64,000 nt of DNA from Paractinoplanes aksuensis (GTDB lineage Bacteria; Actinomycetota; Actinomycetes; Mycobacteriales; Micromonosporaceae), in NCBI RefSeq assembly GCF_024137025.1, contig NZ_JAMYJR010000001.1, positions 248,001 to 312,000 of the forward strand, read 5' to 3'. Shown in pieces: positions 23,981 to 33,547 of the stretch (its first letter is position 1; each line of letters begins with the position of its first letter). A program made the translations under genes and the position numbers. Under the pieces are notes generated by a model. The model was given only the letters and a program-made list of their open reading frames with translations, did no database searches and was not told the origin of the DNA.

Positions 23981-24795
23981 ACGAATTCGATCTCCTCGGT
24001 CTTCAGCAGCCCGGTGAAGGCGCTGTGGGCGGTGCGGAACAGGTCGGGCCCGGAGAAGCCGCCGGTGGCGTGGCCGGCCGCGAGGTGCGGTTCGAGCGAG
24101 AAGAAGCCGTCGAAGCCGTCGTGCCGCAGCGCCCGGATCGTCTCGGCCACCTCGCCGTCGCCCTCGCCTGCCGGCACCACCGTGCCGTCCGCCAGGTGGG
24201 CGTCCTTGATCTGCACGTATTCGATGTGGGGGCGCAGCTGGGCGTACCCGTCGGTGTAGGGGCGCACGCCCACCTGCACGAAGTTGGCCGGGTCCCAGGC
24301 CAGCCGCAGGTAGGGCGAGCCCACCGAGCGGATCAGATCCAGGCAGCGGCTGGGCACGTCACCGTAGATCTCCTTCTCGTTCTCGTGCAGCAGGATCAGG
24401 TCGGCTTCCTCGGCGACGCGCGTCAGCGCCCGCATGCGATCGATCACTTCGGCGCGGTGGGAAGCCGGGTCCTGGACGAAGAACGAGAAGATCCGGATGT
24501 ACGGGGCGTCGAGCAGCTTCGCCACCTCGGCCGCGTGCCGCATGCGTTCCAGGTGCGGCGCGAAGTCGTCGGTGATCGGTATCTTCCCGATCGGCGACCC
24601 GATCGAGGACACCTTCAACCCGTACGCGGAAAGGGTCTTCTTGACCTTCTCGAGCTGCTCAGGTGTCAGGTCCAGGATGTTGACGTCCCAGGCGCTGCGC
24701 ACCTCGACGTGCGTCATGCCCAGGCCGGTGACGACCTCGCACTGCTCGGTGAAGTCGGGGGAGATCTCGTCGGAGAAACCGGAGAGAGTCCACAT
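23977..24795 (-). CDS. Sugar phosphate isomerase/epimerase-like TIM barrel
   Basis: 272 residues, xylose isomerase-like TIM barrel (IolE/IolI-like). Visible: LSGFSDEISPDF at the N-terminus, LILLHENEKEIYGD (glutamate ligand), LRLAWDPANFVQVG (aspartate), YVQIKDAHLADG (His region) and GFDGFFSLEPHLAAG (last glutamate). Substrate is unknown. Its stop overlaps the next Gfo/Idh gene by 4 bp, and 12 bp separate it from the upstream oxidoreductase, the only real gap inside the operon. Confidence 0.88.
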   Translation of the reverse strand: MWTLSGFSDEISPDFTEQCEVVTGLGMTHVEVRSAWDVNILDLTPEQLEKVKKTLSAYGLKVSSIGSPIGKIPITDDFAPHLERMRHAAEVAKLLDAPYIRIFSFFVQDPASHRAEVIDRMRALTRVAEEADLILLHENEKEIYGDVPSRCLDLIRSVGSPYLRLAWDPANFVQVGVRPYTDGYAQLRPHIEYVQIKDAHLADGTVVPAGEGDGEVAETIRALRHDGFDGFFSLEPHLAAGHATGGFSGPDLFRTAHSAFTGLLKTEEIEFV

Positions 24796-24807
24796 CGGCG
24801 GTGCCCT

Positions 24808-25737
24808 TCAGCTGGTGGTTCGATAGATCTCGTCGATCAGGCGCTGGGTCGCCAGCGCCTCCTGGGGCCCGATCCAGAACGGTTCGGGGTCGTTCAGCGA
24901 GCGGTAGAAGTCGGCGATGAGCAATTCGTGCGAGGCGCCCCAGTACGACCGTCCGGCCCCACCGGGGGCCAGCTCGGCCACAGTCTCGGTCCGGCCGTCG
25001 GCGTACGCCACGGTGAGGTCACCCCGCAGCAGCAGGGTGCCCCGCTCGCCGACGATCTCGAGGCTGACCGGCGAGTCGGTGGCGTTGGTGACCGTGGCGA
25101 AGAAGACGCTGCGCGCGCCGCCGGCATGGTCGAGCACCAGGTGCGCGGTGTCCTCGACGTCGCCCGGCAGCCCGCCGTAGCGCCCGGCGTGCCCCTTGGC
25201 CGTGACCACGTCACCGACCAGCCACTGCAGCAGGTCGAGGGCGTGGATCGCCTGATTGATGAGCACGCCGCCACCCGCCCGGGACCGTACCGAGCGCCAG
25301 GGCCGGGCGTCGTAGTAGGCGGCGTCGCGGTGCCACAGCACGCTCGCTGAGGCGCCGGCGATCCGGCCGAGCGAACCGGAGGCCAGGATGTCGCGGGCGG
25401 CCCGGCTGGTCGCGTTGTAGCGGTTCTGCAGGCAGACGCCGATCTTGACCGCCGGATGGTCCTTGGCTGCGGCCACGAGCAGTTCGGCTTGCGCGATCGT
25501 GTTCGCGACCGGCTTCTCGAGCAACACATGCACGCCGCGCTCAAGCGCGTCCTGCGCGATCTGCACGTGACGGTCATGCGGCGTGCAGATATGGACAACG
25601 TCCGGCCGCAGTTCGTCCAGGAACGCGCGGTGGTCGCGCGTCGAGTCGCACACTCCGGCCAGGTCGGCCCCGAGCTTCTCGATCGCCGCCAGGTGCACGA
25701 CCGAGACCGTCCCGGGGCCGATCAGGGCGACCCTCAC
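24808..25737 (-). CDS. Gfo/Idh/MocA family oxidoreductase
   Basis: 309 residues from the GTG at 25737, which overlaps the permease stop by 4 bp. The Rossmann motif is the variant ALIGPGTVSVVHL. VLLEKPVANT is the EKP motif, and the catalytic-domain segment is GGGVLINQAIHALDLLQWLV. It is shorter than the second Gfo/Idh in the operon and only distantly similar. It probably acts on the same sugar at a different step. No cofactor preference can be read from the sequence. Confidence 0.9.
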   Translation of the reverse strand: MRVALIGPGTVSVVHLAAIEKLGADLAGVCDSTRDHRAFLDELRPDVVHICTPHDRHVQIAQDALERGVHVLLEKPVANTIAQAELLVAAAKDHPAVKIGVCLQNRYNATSRAARDILASGSLGRIAGASASVLWHRDAAYYDARPWRSVRSRAGGGVLINQAIHALDLLQWLVGDVVTAKGHAGRYGGLPGDVEDTAHLVLDHAGGARSVFFATVTNATDSPVSLEIVGERGTLLLRGDLTVAYADGRTETVAELAPGGAGRSYWGASHELLIADFYRSLNDPEPFWIGPQEALATQRLIDEIYRTTS

Positions 25738-26603
25738 TTGACGCTGCCCGCGGTCAGGCCGCCCACGAGGTAGCGCTGGAAGGCCAGGTACAGCAACACG
25801 ACCGGGGCCGCGCAGATCAGGGCCGCGGCCATCATCTGCGAATAGACCGGCAGCGCGCCGCCCTCCTGCTGCGAGCCGAAGATCTGCAGCGCGACCGCCG
25901 CGGTGTGCGTTTCCGGCCGGGTGAGCACCGACGCGAACAGTACGTCGTTCCAGCCGAGCAGGAACGCGAAGATGCCGGAGACGACGATCGCGGGCAGGCT
26001 CAGCGGGAAGATGATCTTCCACAGGATGACGATCGTGGACGCGCCCTCGGTGCGGGCCGCCTCCTCCAGCTCGCGCGGCAGGCCGCGCAGGTAGGTGACC
26101 ATCACCCAGGTCGAGAACGGCAGCGCGAACGTCAGGTAGGCCACGAACAGCCCCCACCGGGTGCCGATCACGGTCAGGCCGAGGTAGTTGCCGGCCGACG
26201 AGAACAGCACGAACACCGGCAGCAGCATCAGGGTGCCCGGGATGCTCTGCAGTCCGACCAGCCCGCGCAGGATGGTCAGCCGCCCGAGGAACGTGTAGCG
26301 GACCAGCACGTACGCCGTGGTCGTGCCGAGCAGGGCCGAGGCCACCGCCGTGAAGGCGCAGACGATCAGGCTGTTCAGGATGCCGCTGGACAGGTCGGCC
26401 GTGGTCCAGATCCGGGTGTAGCTGTCCAGGCTGAACGAGCTCGGCCAGTACTCGCCGCTGGCCACGCCCACGTCGCTGTTGAGCGAGGCGAGCACGATGT
26501 AGAGCACCGGGATCAGCACCATCACGACCAGCAGCGTGGTCAGCGTGACCAGCAGCCAGCGCGGTAGCAGCCGGGTGGCCTCGTGCGAAGCGGTCGTGGT
26601 CAT
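25734..26603 (-). CDS. Carbohydrate ABC transporter permease (MalG type)
   Basis: 289 residues with six membrane helices and the cytoplasmic EAA loop (EEAARTEGASTIVILWKIIF) that contacts the ATPase. It pairs with the MalF-type permease encoded immediately upstream (4-bp overlap). No ATP-binding subunit is encoded here; many actinobacteria share one MsiK/UgpC-like ATPase among sugar importers. The substrate is likely a uronate, aldonate or related sugar, from its operon. Confidence 0.93.
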   Translation of the reverse strand: MTTTASHEATRLLPRWLLVTLTTLLVVMVLIPVLYIVLASLNSDVGVASGEYWPSSFSLDSYTRIWTTADLSSGILNSLIVCAFTAVASALLGTTTAYVLVRYTFLGRLTILRGLVGLQSIPGTLMLLPVFVLFSSAGNYLGLTVIGTRWGLFVAYLTFALPFSTWVMVTYLRGLPRELEEAARTEGASTIVILWKIIFPLSLPAIVVSGIFAFLLGWNDVLFASVLTRPETHTAAVALQIFGSQQEGGALPVYSQMMAAALICAAPVVLLYLAFQRYLVGGLTAGSVK

Positions 26604-27544
26604 CGACGGCCCCCTTCCTCGTGCACGTCGAGTCGTACGGCCCGCAGGTAGACGAACAGCGGGATCGCGATCAGGACCAGCGACAGCACGGCCATGGCCG
26701 CGCTCAGCCCGAACCGCAGGCTCTGGAAGCTGGTCACGTAGACGATCATCGGCATCACGTTGACGTCCTCCGGGGCCGGCGCCCCGAACAGCACGAACGG
26801 CAACGTGAAGTTGTTGATGTGGTTGAGCGTGGCCAGCAGGCAGGCCAGCAGCACCGGCCCTCGCAGGTAGGGCAGGATCACCCGGTACAACTTGGGCCAC
26901 CACGGCGCCCCGTCGACGGCCGACGCCTCGTGCACCTCGTGGTCGACCGACTGCAGCGCGGCCAGCGCCATCAGATAGATGAACGGCCAGGCGGCCCAGA
27001 TCTCGACCAGGATCAGAGCCCAGTACGACCGGGGGCCGGTCAGCCACAGGCCGCCCTCGATGCCGACCTTGGACAACCAGGCGTTGACCACCCCGTCCGG
27101 CTGCAGCATCGTGCGCCACACGGTGGCTACGACGAACGACGGCAACACGTACGGGATGAGGAAGACCGCCCGCACCAGGCCGCGCCCCCGGAACTTGTTC
27201 TGGGTGACCAGCGCGGCCGCGATGCCGATGGGCACCGTCGCGATCGTCGACAGCACCGAGAACGAGACGCTGATCCAGATCGAGTTGAGCAGCCCCGAGC
27301 CGAACGCCTCGACGAAGTTGTCGAGCCCGATGAAGGGCGCCTCGACCCAGCGCCGCAGCGTGTACTGGTCCAGGTCGATCAGCGAGATCCACAGGGCCAC
27401 GGCCAGCGGGATCAGGATGACCAGGACCATCAGGACCCCGCCCGGCGTGAGCAGCCACAGCGGACGCTGTCGCTCGGTCACGCCGCGGCGGCGCTGTTCC
27501 TTCTTGGCCGTAATCTTCTCGGGCGGCCGGGCGAGGATGGTCAT
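26600..27544 (-). CDS. Carbohydrate ABC transporter permease (MalF type)
   Basis: 314 residues, six membrane helices after a basic N-terminus (KKEQRRRGVTERQRPLW). The EAA loop reads HEASAVDGAPWWPKLYRVIL. The start shares one base with the binding-protein stop (TAATG), and its own stop overlaps the MalG-type gene by 4 bp. It forms the inner-membrane channel with that partner. Confidence 0.93.
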   Translation of the reverse strand: MTILARPPEKITAKKEQRRRGVTERQRPLWLLTPGGVLMVLVILIPLAVALWISLIDLDQYTLRRWVEAPFIGLDNFVEAFGSGLLNSIWISVSFSVLSTIATVPIGIAAALVTQNKFRGRGLVRAVFLIPYVLPSFVVATVWRTMLQPDGVVNAWLSKVGIEGGLWLTGPRSYWALILVEIWAAWPFIYLMALAALQSVDHEVHEASAVDGAPWWPKLYRVILPYLRGPVLLACLLATLNHINNFTLPFVLFGAPAPEDVNVMPMIVYVTSFQSLRFGLSAAMAVLSLVLIAIPLFVYLRAVRLDVHEEGGRR

Positions 27545-28872
27545 TACTTGGCTCGATCCAGCGCGGTCTGGGCGGCCTTCTGCGCGTCGGCGATCCGGGA
27601 GTCGATCTGCTGCGTGCTGATCGAGCCCTTGCCCAGGTCGGGCAGCGACTGCACGGCCACGTTGGTCAGCGCGAGCTGGATGTCACCCCAGGCGCCGGTG
27701 AACGGCGTGGCCACCGACTTCTGCGCGGCCTCGGTCACCGGGCCCAGCTGCGGGTCCGACGCCAGCGTCTGCAGCGCGGCCGCGTTGGCCGGCAGGTTGC
27801 CGAACTTCTTGTAGTAGTCGAGCTGGGTCTCCTGATCGGTGACCAGCTTGACGTACTCGAAAGCCAGGTCCTTGTTCTTGGAGTAGTCCGCGACCAGCAG
27901 GTTGTCGCCCGACAGGATCGAAGCGGCCTCGACGCCGTCGGCCGGGCGTGTGGTGGCGCCGGGCGGCACGGTCGGCAGCAGCGCGAACTTCCACTTGCCC
28001 TTGACCGCGCCCTGCTCCAGCGAGTTGATCGCGGTCGGCGTGGTCAGCATGAAGTAGCCGGTCTTGCCCTTGGCGAACGCGGCCACGGCCTGCGGGTTGG
28101 TCCAGCCCACGGCGGCCGGGTCGACCACCTTGTCGCGGGTCAGCCAGCCGAAGTACGTGTCGTAGGCCTTCTGCACGGTCGGGTCCTGCAGCTTGGCCGT
28201 CTTGCCGTCGACCAGCGGGTTGCCGGCCTGCACGGACATGCCCCAGACGAACTTCCACGGGTCGAAGTTGTCCTTGTAGGCGATGGCCAGCCCGAACTCG
28301 TCGCCCTTGGTCATCTGCTTGGCCTGCTGACCCAGCTCGTCCCAGGTGGTCGCCGGCTTGTCGATGCCGGCTGCCTTGAGCATGTCGGTGTTGTAGGCCA
28401 TGACGAACGGGCGGCTGACCCACGGGATGCCGACCTGGTTCTGCTCGTCCGGACCGGAGATGCCCAGCGTGGCCGGGTTGAACTTGTCCTTGCCGCCGAT
28501 CTTGTTCCATTCCTCGTCGCCCAGCTTCACGAAGGCGCCGGTCGAATAGGCGGTAGGGGTGAAGGTGGTGCCGACCGCGTACACATCCGGGCCGGAGCCT
28601 GACACCACCGAGGTCTGGATCTTCGTCAGCTCGTCGTTGGCGCTGGCGAAGGTCTCGAATTTGACCTCGGCCCCGGTCCGGGCCTTGAACTTGGCGCTGA
28701 CGTCCTTCTGCCAGGCCGCGAATTCGTCGGGGTACTGGGTATTGGCGGCGATCAAAACGTTGAGCGTCTTGCCGGCGCCACCTTCGCCACCCTCGTCGCC
28801 GCCACCACAGGCGGCCAATGCCAGCGCCAAGGCCGCAACACCGGCCAGCGCCGTAAGCTTCTTGGGGTTCAT
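27544..28872 (-). CDS. Sugar-binding lipoprotein of an ABC importer
   Basis: 442 residues, extracellular solute-binding protein family 1. The lipoprotein signal ends in LALAACGGG with the lipidated Cys22, so the mature protein is tethered outside the membrane. The two-lobe fold is recognisable from NTQYPDEFAAWQKDV, GSGPDVYAVG and VTDQETQLDYYKKFGNLPAN. It is the first gene of an eight-gene operon (binding protein, two permeases, two oxidoreductases, two isomerases, LarA-like). The promoter region at 28873-29031 is shared with the divergent uxaC and contains two copies of a 16-bp element. Confidence 0.94.
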   Translation of the reverse strand: MNPKKLTALAGVAALALALAACGGGDEGGEGGAGKTLNVLIAANTQYPDEFAAWQKDVSAKFKARTGAEVKFETFASANDELTKIQTSVVSGSGPDVYAVGTTFTPTAYSTGAFVKLGDEEWNKIGGKDKFNPATLGISGPDEQNQVGIPWVSRPFVMAYNTDMLKAAGIDKPATTWDELGQQAKQMTKGDEFGLAIAYKDNFDPWKFVWGMSVQAGNPLVDGKTAKLQDPTVQKAYDTYFGWLTRDKVVDPAAVGWTNPQAVAAFAKGKTGYFMLTTPTAINSLEQGAVKGKWKFALLPTVPPGATTRPADGVEAASILSGDNLLVADYSKNKDLAFEYVKLVTDQETQLDYYKKFGNLPANAAALQTLASDPQLGPVTEAAQKSVATPFTGAWGDIQLALTNVAVQSLPDLGKGSISTQQIDSRIADAQKAAQTALDRAK

Positions 28873-28950
28873 ATTTCCGCTCCTCTGAGCTGCTAGCCGG
28901 AGGCAGTGATCGGGGTCACTGTGTGCCGCCCGTCAACCTGCGCGCAACGA

Positions 28951-28992
28951 GTTGCCAGTTGTTGCCCCGGCGCTCAGGCAACATCTGGCAAC
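28951..28992. promoter_or_regulatory. Paired 16-bp operators between the sugar operon and uxaC
   Basis: Two elements face outward: 28951-28966 (GGCAACAACTGGCAAC read toward the binding-protein operon) and 28977-28992 (GGCAACATCTGGCAAC read toward uxaC). Each is a direct repeat GGCAAC-N4-GGCAAC, so half-sites are one helical turn apart. The first ends 78 bp before the operon start and the second 39 bp before uxaC. A third copy lies before larE. The binding regulator is unknown. Confidence 0.75.
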
Positions 28993-29031
28993 TGATTGCC
29001 ACAGCTCGGCCGGGGCGATGAGGCTCGGGCC

Positions 29032-30429
29032 ATGGCTGCCCTGACGTTGCACCCCGACCGGCTGCTGCCCGCTGATCCGGGCGTCCGGTCCATTGCCCGC
29101 CGTCTCTACGCGGAAGTTCAGGGGCTGCCGATCATCAGTCCGCACGGGCACGTCGATCCGCGGCTGATTCTGGACGACCAGCCTTTCGTCGACCCGGCTT
29201 CGCTGTTCATCCAGCCCGACCATTACGTGACGCGGCTGCTGCATTCCGGTGGGGTGTCGCTGACCGATCTCGGGGTGGGGGAGGGGCCGCTTTCCGAGCA
29301 GCGGGCGCGCGAGACCTGGCGCCTTTTCTGCGCGAACTGGCACCTTCTGCGGGGTACGCCCGTGCGGTATTGGTTCGAGTCGTCGTTGGTGGACGTCTTC
29401 GGAGTGAGTGAACGGCCATCCGCGCACAACGCCGATGCACTTTACGATCAGATTGCCGCGCAACTCGCTCAGGACAGCCACCGGCCGCGCGCACTTCTTG
29501 AGCGTTTCGACATCGCTTTTCTGGCCACCACCGACGACCCGGCCGACGATCTGGCCGCGCACCGCGCACTGCGCGACGACGAAACGATCGGAACGCGCAT
29601 CGCGCCGACGTTCCGGCCCGACCGTTACCTCGAGGCCGGCCGGCCGGGCTGGCCCGAGCTGGTCAAGGAGCTGGGCGGCGACGTGGGCGACTATGCGGGT
29701 TACATCGCGGCGCTGGAGGAACGGCGGCGCTATTTCATCTCGCTGGGCGCGGTCTCGGCCGATCACGGGCACTTCGACGCCGGAACCGAGCCGCTCGAAC
29801 TGAGCGAAGCTGAGCGAATCTATCGTTCGGCGCTCAACGGAACGGCCACACCGCGCGAGGCGCTGGCCTTCCGGCGGCACATGACGTTCGAGATGGCCCG
29901 CATGTCGTGCGACGACGGCCTGGTCATGACGCTGCACCCGGGCATCTGGCGCAACCACCACCCGGCCACGCTGGCCGCCTACGGCCCCGACACCGGCCAC
30001 GACATCCCGGTCGCGGTCGAGCTGACGGCCGCCCTGCAGCCGCTGCTCGAACGCTTCGGCACCCACCCCAACCTGCATCTCGTGCTGTTCACGGTCGACC
30101 CCGACGTCTACAGCCGCGAGATCGCGCCGCTGGCCGGCTTCTACCCCTCGGTGTACGCCGGGGCGCCGTGGTGGTTCCTCGACAACCCGAGCGAGATCCG
30201 CCGCTACCAGCAGGGCGTCACCGAGATCGCCGGGTTCAGCCGGCTGTCCGGCTTCATCGACGACACCCGGGCGTTCTGCTCGATCCCGGCCCGGCACGAC
30301 ATGTCCCGCCGCCTCGACGCCGGGTTCCTGGCCGGGCTGGTCGCCGAGCACCGCCTCGACGAGGACGAGGCCCTGGACACGCTGACCGGCCTCGTCGTCA
30401 CTCAGCCGCGCGAGGTGTTCAAGCTGTGA
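29032..30429 (+). CDS. uxaC: Uronate isomerase
   Basis: 465 residues, the usual length of glucuronate/galacturonate isomerase, an amidohydrolase-fold TIM barrel. It converts D-glucuronate to D-fructuronate (and galacturonate to tagaturonate). Seen: LPIISPHGHVDPRLILDDQP with the HxH metal motif, the LLHSGGVSLTDLG region, GDYAGYIAALEERRRYFISLGA, and SVYAGAPWWFLDNPSEIRRY near the C-terminus. I chose the ATG at 29032 because the operators sit at a suitable distance upstream. Its stop overlaps the next gene by GTGA. It faces away from the sugar importer operon. Confidence 0.93.
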   Translation: MAALTLHPDRLLPADPGVRSIARRLYAEVQGLPIISPHGHVDPRLILDDQPFVDPASLFIQPDHYVTRLLHSGGVSLTDLGVGEGPLSEQRARETWRLFCANWHLLRGTPVRYWFESSLVDVFGVSERPSAHNADALYDQIAAQLAQDSHRPRALLERFDIAFLATTDDPADDLAAHRALRDDETIGTRIAPTFRPDRYLEAGRPGWPELVKELGGDVGDYAGYIAALEERRRYFISLGAVSADHGHFDAGTEPLELSEAERIYRSALNGTATPREALAFRRHMTFEMARMSCDDGLVMTLHPGIWRNHHPATLAAYGPDTGHDIPVAVELTAALQPLLERFGTHPNLHLVLFTVDPDVYSREIAPLAGFYPSVYAGAPWWFLDNPSEIRRYQQGVTEIAGFSRLSGFIDDTRAFCSIPARHDMSRRLDAGFLAGLVAEHRLDEDEALDTLTGLVVTQPREVFKL

Positions 30430-31640
30430 GCGCCCCCGTCCGCATCGTGCACCTGGGGCTCGGTGGCTTCTTCCGCGCCCACCAGGCCTGGTACACCGGC
30501 TTCGACGACGGGTGGGGGATCGCCGCGTTCACCGGGCGGTCGGCCGCACTGGCCGAGGCGCTGACTCGGCAGGACGGTCGATACACCCTGATCGTACGGG
30601 GACCTTCGCAGGACGACTTGCAGGTGCAGACATCGATCGTGGCGGCCTTCCCGGGCAGCGACGCGGCCGCCTGGCGTGATGCGGTCGCCGACCCGGCCGT
30701 CGCCGTCCTGACCATCACCATGACCGAGGCCGCCTACGCGCCCGGCGGAGTGGTCGCCGACCGCCTGGTCGCCGGGCTGGCTGCGCGCCGGTTGGCCGGT
30801 TCCGGTCCGATCGCGATCGTTTCGTGCGACAACCTGCCCGGAAACGCCGACGCCACCGCTCATGTCGTGCACGAATTGGCGCAGCGCCTCGACCCCGCGC
30901 TCGACGAGTGGGTCACCGCCAACGTCTCGTTCGTGGCCACGATGGTCGACCGCATCACCCCGCGGACGACTTCCGAGGACGTCCTCGACGACGACCTCGT
31001 TCCGGTGGTCACCGAGCCGTTCACCGAGTGGATCCTGAGCGGGGACTTCCCGGCGGGCCGCCCGGCCTGGGAACGCGGCGGGGCTCGCTTCGTCGACGAC
31101 GTCGTGCCCCACGAGACCCGCAAGCTGCTGCTGCTCAACGGCGGGCACTCCCTATTGGCGTACGCGGGCAGCGCGCTCGGCCACGAGACGGTGTCCGCGG
31201 CCGTAACCGACCCGCAGTGCCGGGCCTGGCTCGATCAGTGGTGGGACGAGGCCTGCCGGCACGTGCCGCTGCCCGCCGACGAGCTGACCGCCTACCGCGC
31301 GGCCCTGCTCGAACGTTTCGCCAACCCGCGCATCCGGCACACCCTGGCCCAGATCGCCGCCGACGGCTCGCAGAAGATCCCGATCCGGGTCGTGCCGGTG
31401 CTGCGGGCCGAGCGGTCGGCCGGCCGCCTGCCGACCGGAGCCGCGCGCGTCCTGGCCGCCTGGATCGATCATCTGCGCGGCGCCGGGGCCCCGGTGGCCG
31501 ACGCGGGCGCTCAACCGTACGAAGAACGCGCAGGATCGGTGCGCGAGGTGCTCACGCTGCTGGCCCCCGACCTCGACGGCGACACCGAACTGATCGCCGA
31601 GACCGAGCGTCTGTTGCGCGAAGCGCCGGTCCGCCGCTGA
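30426..31640 (+). CDS. uxuB: Fructuronate reductase / mannitol dehydrogenase family
   Basis: 404 residues of the polyol-specific long-chain dehydrogenase family. The N-terminal Rossmann motif is IVHLGLGGFFRAHQAWY, and the catalytic triad Lys233, Asn238, His241 lies in RKLLLLNGGHSLLAY (K-x4-N-x2-H, as in mannitol dehydrogenase). Coupled by GTGA to uronate isomerase, it most likely reduces D-fructuronate to D-mannonate with NADH. Tagaturonate reductase or mannitol dehydrogenase activity cannot be excluded. It is about 80 residues shorter than Escherichia coli UxuB. No mannonate dehydratase follows; the next gene is the facing larC, 6 bp away. Confidence 0.85.
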   Translation: MSAPVRIVHLGLGGFFRAHQAWYTGFDDGWGIAAFTGRSAALAEALTRQDGRYTLIVRGPSQDDLQVQTSIVAAFPGSDAAAWRDAVADPAVAVLTITMTEAAYAPGGVVADRLVAGLAARRLAGSGPIAIVSCDNLPGNADATAHVVHELAQRLDPALDEWVTANVSFVATMVDRITPRTTSEDVLDDDLVPVVTEPFTEWILSGDFPAGRPAWERGGARFVDDVVPHETRKLLLLNGGHSLLAYAGSALGHETVSAAVTDPQCRAWLDQWWDEACRHVPLPADELTAYRAALLERFANPRIRHTLAQIAADGSQKIPIRVVPVLRAERSAGRLPTGAARVLAAWIDHLRGAGAPVADAGAQPYEERAGSVREVLTLLAPDLDGDTELIAETERLLREAPVRR

Positions 31641-31646
31641 GGCGTG

Positions 31647-32861
31647 TCACGCCGGGCGCAAGGTCATGCCGAGCTCGGCCCCGACGGTCAGGCCGGCGTC
31701 CAGGGCGGCGGCCAGGGCGTCCTGCAGCACGAGCCGCTCCGGCCGGTCCTGGCGGCGGGCCAGCGCGGCGACGTCCTCGAACTCGGGCATGACCTGCAGG
31801 ATCACCCCGTCCCGGTGGCCGATCTTGACCACCACCCGGGTGTCGTCCACTGTCACGTCGGCAAAACCACGGTCCAGGGCCACCTTCCCGTACGGGCTGT
31901 GGCGGATCCCGAGCGTGCTCGTGTCCCGGAAGATCTGCTCGCGCAGCGGCCCGGCCAGCGCCGGCGAGCAGAGCACGCTCAGCGTGTGGGCCGGGCGGCC
32001 CTTCTTCATCACGATCGGCACCAGCCACGCGTCCGAGGCGCCCCGGCGCAGCAGCGCGGCCAGGATGCCCGGCCACAGCCGCGGGTCGAGGTCGTCGACG
32101 TTGGCCTCGAGGAGCACCGCGCTCTGCTCCCGGCCCGCCGGCGGCGGCTCTTCCACCGGCGCCTCGCCCGCGCCGACCAGCACCCGGACCACGTTGGACC
32201 GCCCGGCCGGATCCCGCGTGCCCGCGCCCACCCCGACCCGGTCGAGCACCATCGGCGGCAGCGGCTCGCAGGCCCGGGCCAGCGTGCGCAGCAGCGCCAT
32301 CCCGGTCGGCGTGGCCAGCTCGCCGTCGCCGCCGGCCGACACCTGCCAACCCCGGGCCAACTCGGCCACCGCGGGCGCGGGCACCGGCAGGCGGCCGTGC
32401 TGAGCGCGTACAGTGCCCGAGCCCAGCGCCACCGGGCCGGCCGACACACTGGTGACGCCGAGGTCGGCCAGGGCCGCGCAGCAGCCCACCACGTCGGCGA
32501 TCGCGTCCAGCGCCCCCACCTCGTGGAAATGCACGTCCTCGGCCGGGATGCCGTGCACCCGGCCCTCGGCCTCGGCCAGACAGCGGAACACGGCGGTGGC
32601 CGCGTCCGCCTCCTTCAGACGGTCCCGTAGGTCACGCCAGGTGCGGTGGGATGGGTCGTCGGCGAGCACCTCGACCTCGGCCTTGAGCGCGCGGAGCCCG
32701 GCGCGGGTCACTTCCCGCGTACGGATCCGGACCGCGCCACCGGCGACAGCGTCCACCGCCGACTGCACGGCCGGGAGCGAGGCCCCGGCGTCGAGCAACG
32801 CTCCGAGCAGCATGTCGCCCGCGACCCCGGCCGACGCGTCGATCCACACGTGCCGGGTCAT
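31647..32861 (-). CDS. larC: Nickel-pincer cofactor insertion enzyme LarC
   Basis: 404 residues. LarC is the CTP-dependent cyclometallase that puts nickel into the pincer nucleotide. Recognisable segments: IDASAGVAGDMLLGALLDAG at the start, HFHEVGALDAIADVVG, GELATPTGMALLRTL and ANVDDLDPRLWPGILAALL, then VPIVMKKGRPAHTLSVLC in the C-terminal domain. It is one continuous gene, unlike the frameshifted larC1/larC2 of Lactiplantibacillus plantarum. Its start overlaps larB by 4 bp, and it is the last gene of larE-larB-larC. Confidence 0.94.
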   Translation of the reverse strand: MTRHVWIDASAGVAGDMLLGALLDAGASLPAVQSAVDAVAGGAVRIRTREVTRAGLRALKAEVEVLADDPSHRTWRDLRDRLKEADAATAVFRCLAEAEGRVHGIPAEDVHFHEVGALDAIADVVGCCAALADLGVTSVSAGPVALGSGTVRAQHGRLPVPAPAVAELARGWQVSAGGDGELATPTGMALLRTLARACEPLPPMVLDRVGVGAGTRDPAGRSNVVRVLVGAGEAPVEEPPPAGREQSAVLLEANVDDLDPRLWPGILAALLRRGASDAWLVPIVMKKGRPAHTLSVLCSPALAGPLREQIFRDTSTLGIRHSPYGKVALDRGFADVTVDDTRVVVKIGHRDGVILQVMPEFEDVAALARRQDRPERLVLQDALAAALDAGLTVGAELGMTLRPA

Positions 32862-33538
32862 GCCGGCGCCGCGATCTGCGCCGCGAGGTGCCCGGCCCCG
32901 TACCCGTTGTCGATATTGACCACGGCCACCCCCGGCGCGCAGGCGTTGAGCATGGTGAGCAGGGCGGCCAGCCCTTCGAAGGCAGCGCCGTAGCCGACCG
33001 AGGTGGGCACGGCGACCACCGGCGCCGCGATCAGGCCGGCCACCACACCGGGCAGGGCGCCGTCCATGCCGGCCACGACGACGACGGCGCGGGCCTGGCG
33101 CAGCAGGTCGACGTGCTTGAGGATGCGGTGCAGACCGGCCACGCCGACGTCGACGACCAGGTCGGTGCGCCGGCCCAGATACTGCGCGGAGAGGGCGGCC
33201 TCGCGGGCCACGGCCAGGTCGGACGTGCCGGCGGCAACCACGACGACGCGGCCACCGCTGGGTTCCGGGGGAGCGGGAGGCCAGGCGAGCAGGCCGGCCG
33301 CCGGGTCGTGGAAGGCATCGGGCAGAACGCTCCGGATCGCCGTGGCGTGTTCCCCGGTGGCGCGGGTGAAGAGGGTGACGAGCTCGGGCCTTTCTCGCAC
33401 TGCGGCGGCGATGCCGGCGACTTGCTCGGGGGTCTTGCCGGCGCAGAAAACGGCCTCGGGATAGCCGCGCCGGTGCGCCCGATCCAGATCGAGGTCGGCG
33501 TAGGAGGCCAGGTCAGGGGTCGGTCGGGTGTCAGTCAT
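32858..33538 (-). CDS. larB: Nickel-pincer cofactor biosynthesis protein LarB
   Basis: 226 residues. LarB carboxylates and hydrolyses nicotinic acid adenine dinucleotide, the first step to the pincer cofactor. The C-terminal PurE-like domain is clear: VVVAAGTSDLAVAREAA, VVVAGMDGALPGVVAGL and VPTSVGYGAAFEGLAALLTM, followed by LNACAPGVAVVNIDNGYGAG with the conserved cysteine. The N-terminal part (DLDLDRAHRRGYPEAVFCAG) is also typical. It lies 9 bp after larE and overlaps larC by 4 bp. Confidence 0.94.
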   Translation of the reverse strand: MTDTRPTPDLASYADLDLDRAHRRGYPEAVFCAGKTPEQVAGIAAAVRERPELVTLFTRATGEHATAIRSVLPDAFHDPAAGLLAWPPAPPEPSGGRVVVVAAGTSDLAVAREAALSAQYLGRRTDLVVDVGVAGLHRILKHVDLLRQARAVVVVAGMDGALPGVVAGLIAAPVVAVPTSVGYGAAFEGLAALLTMLNACAPGVAVVNIDNGYGAGHLAAQIAAPA

Positions 33539-33547
33539 CGAGCGGGT

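Noticed and set aside
31647..32861. Programmed frameshift in larC, as in Lactiplantibacillus
   Set aside because: The gene is one continuous 404-codon frame with all domains in phase.
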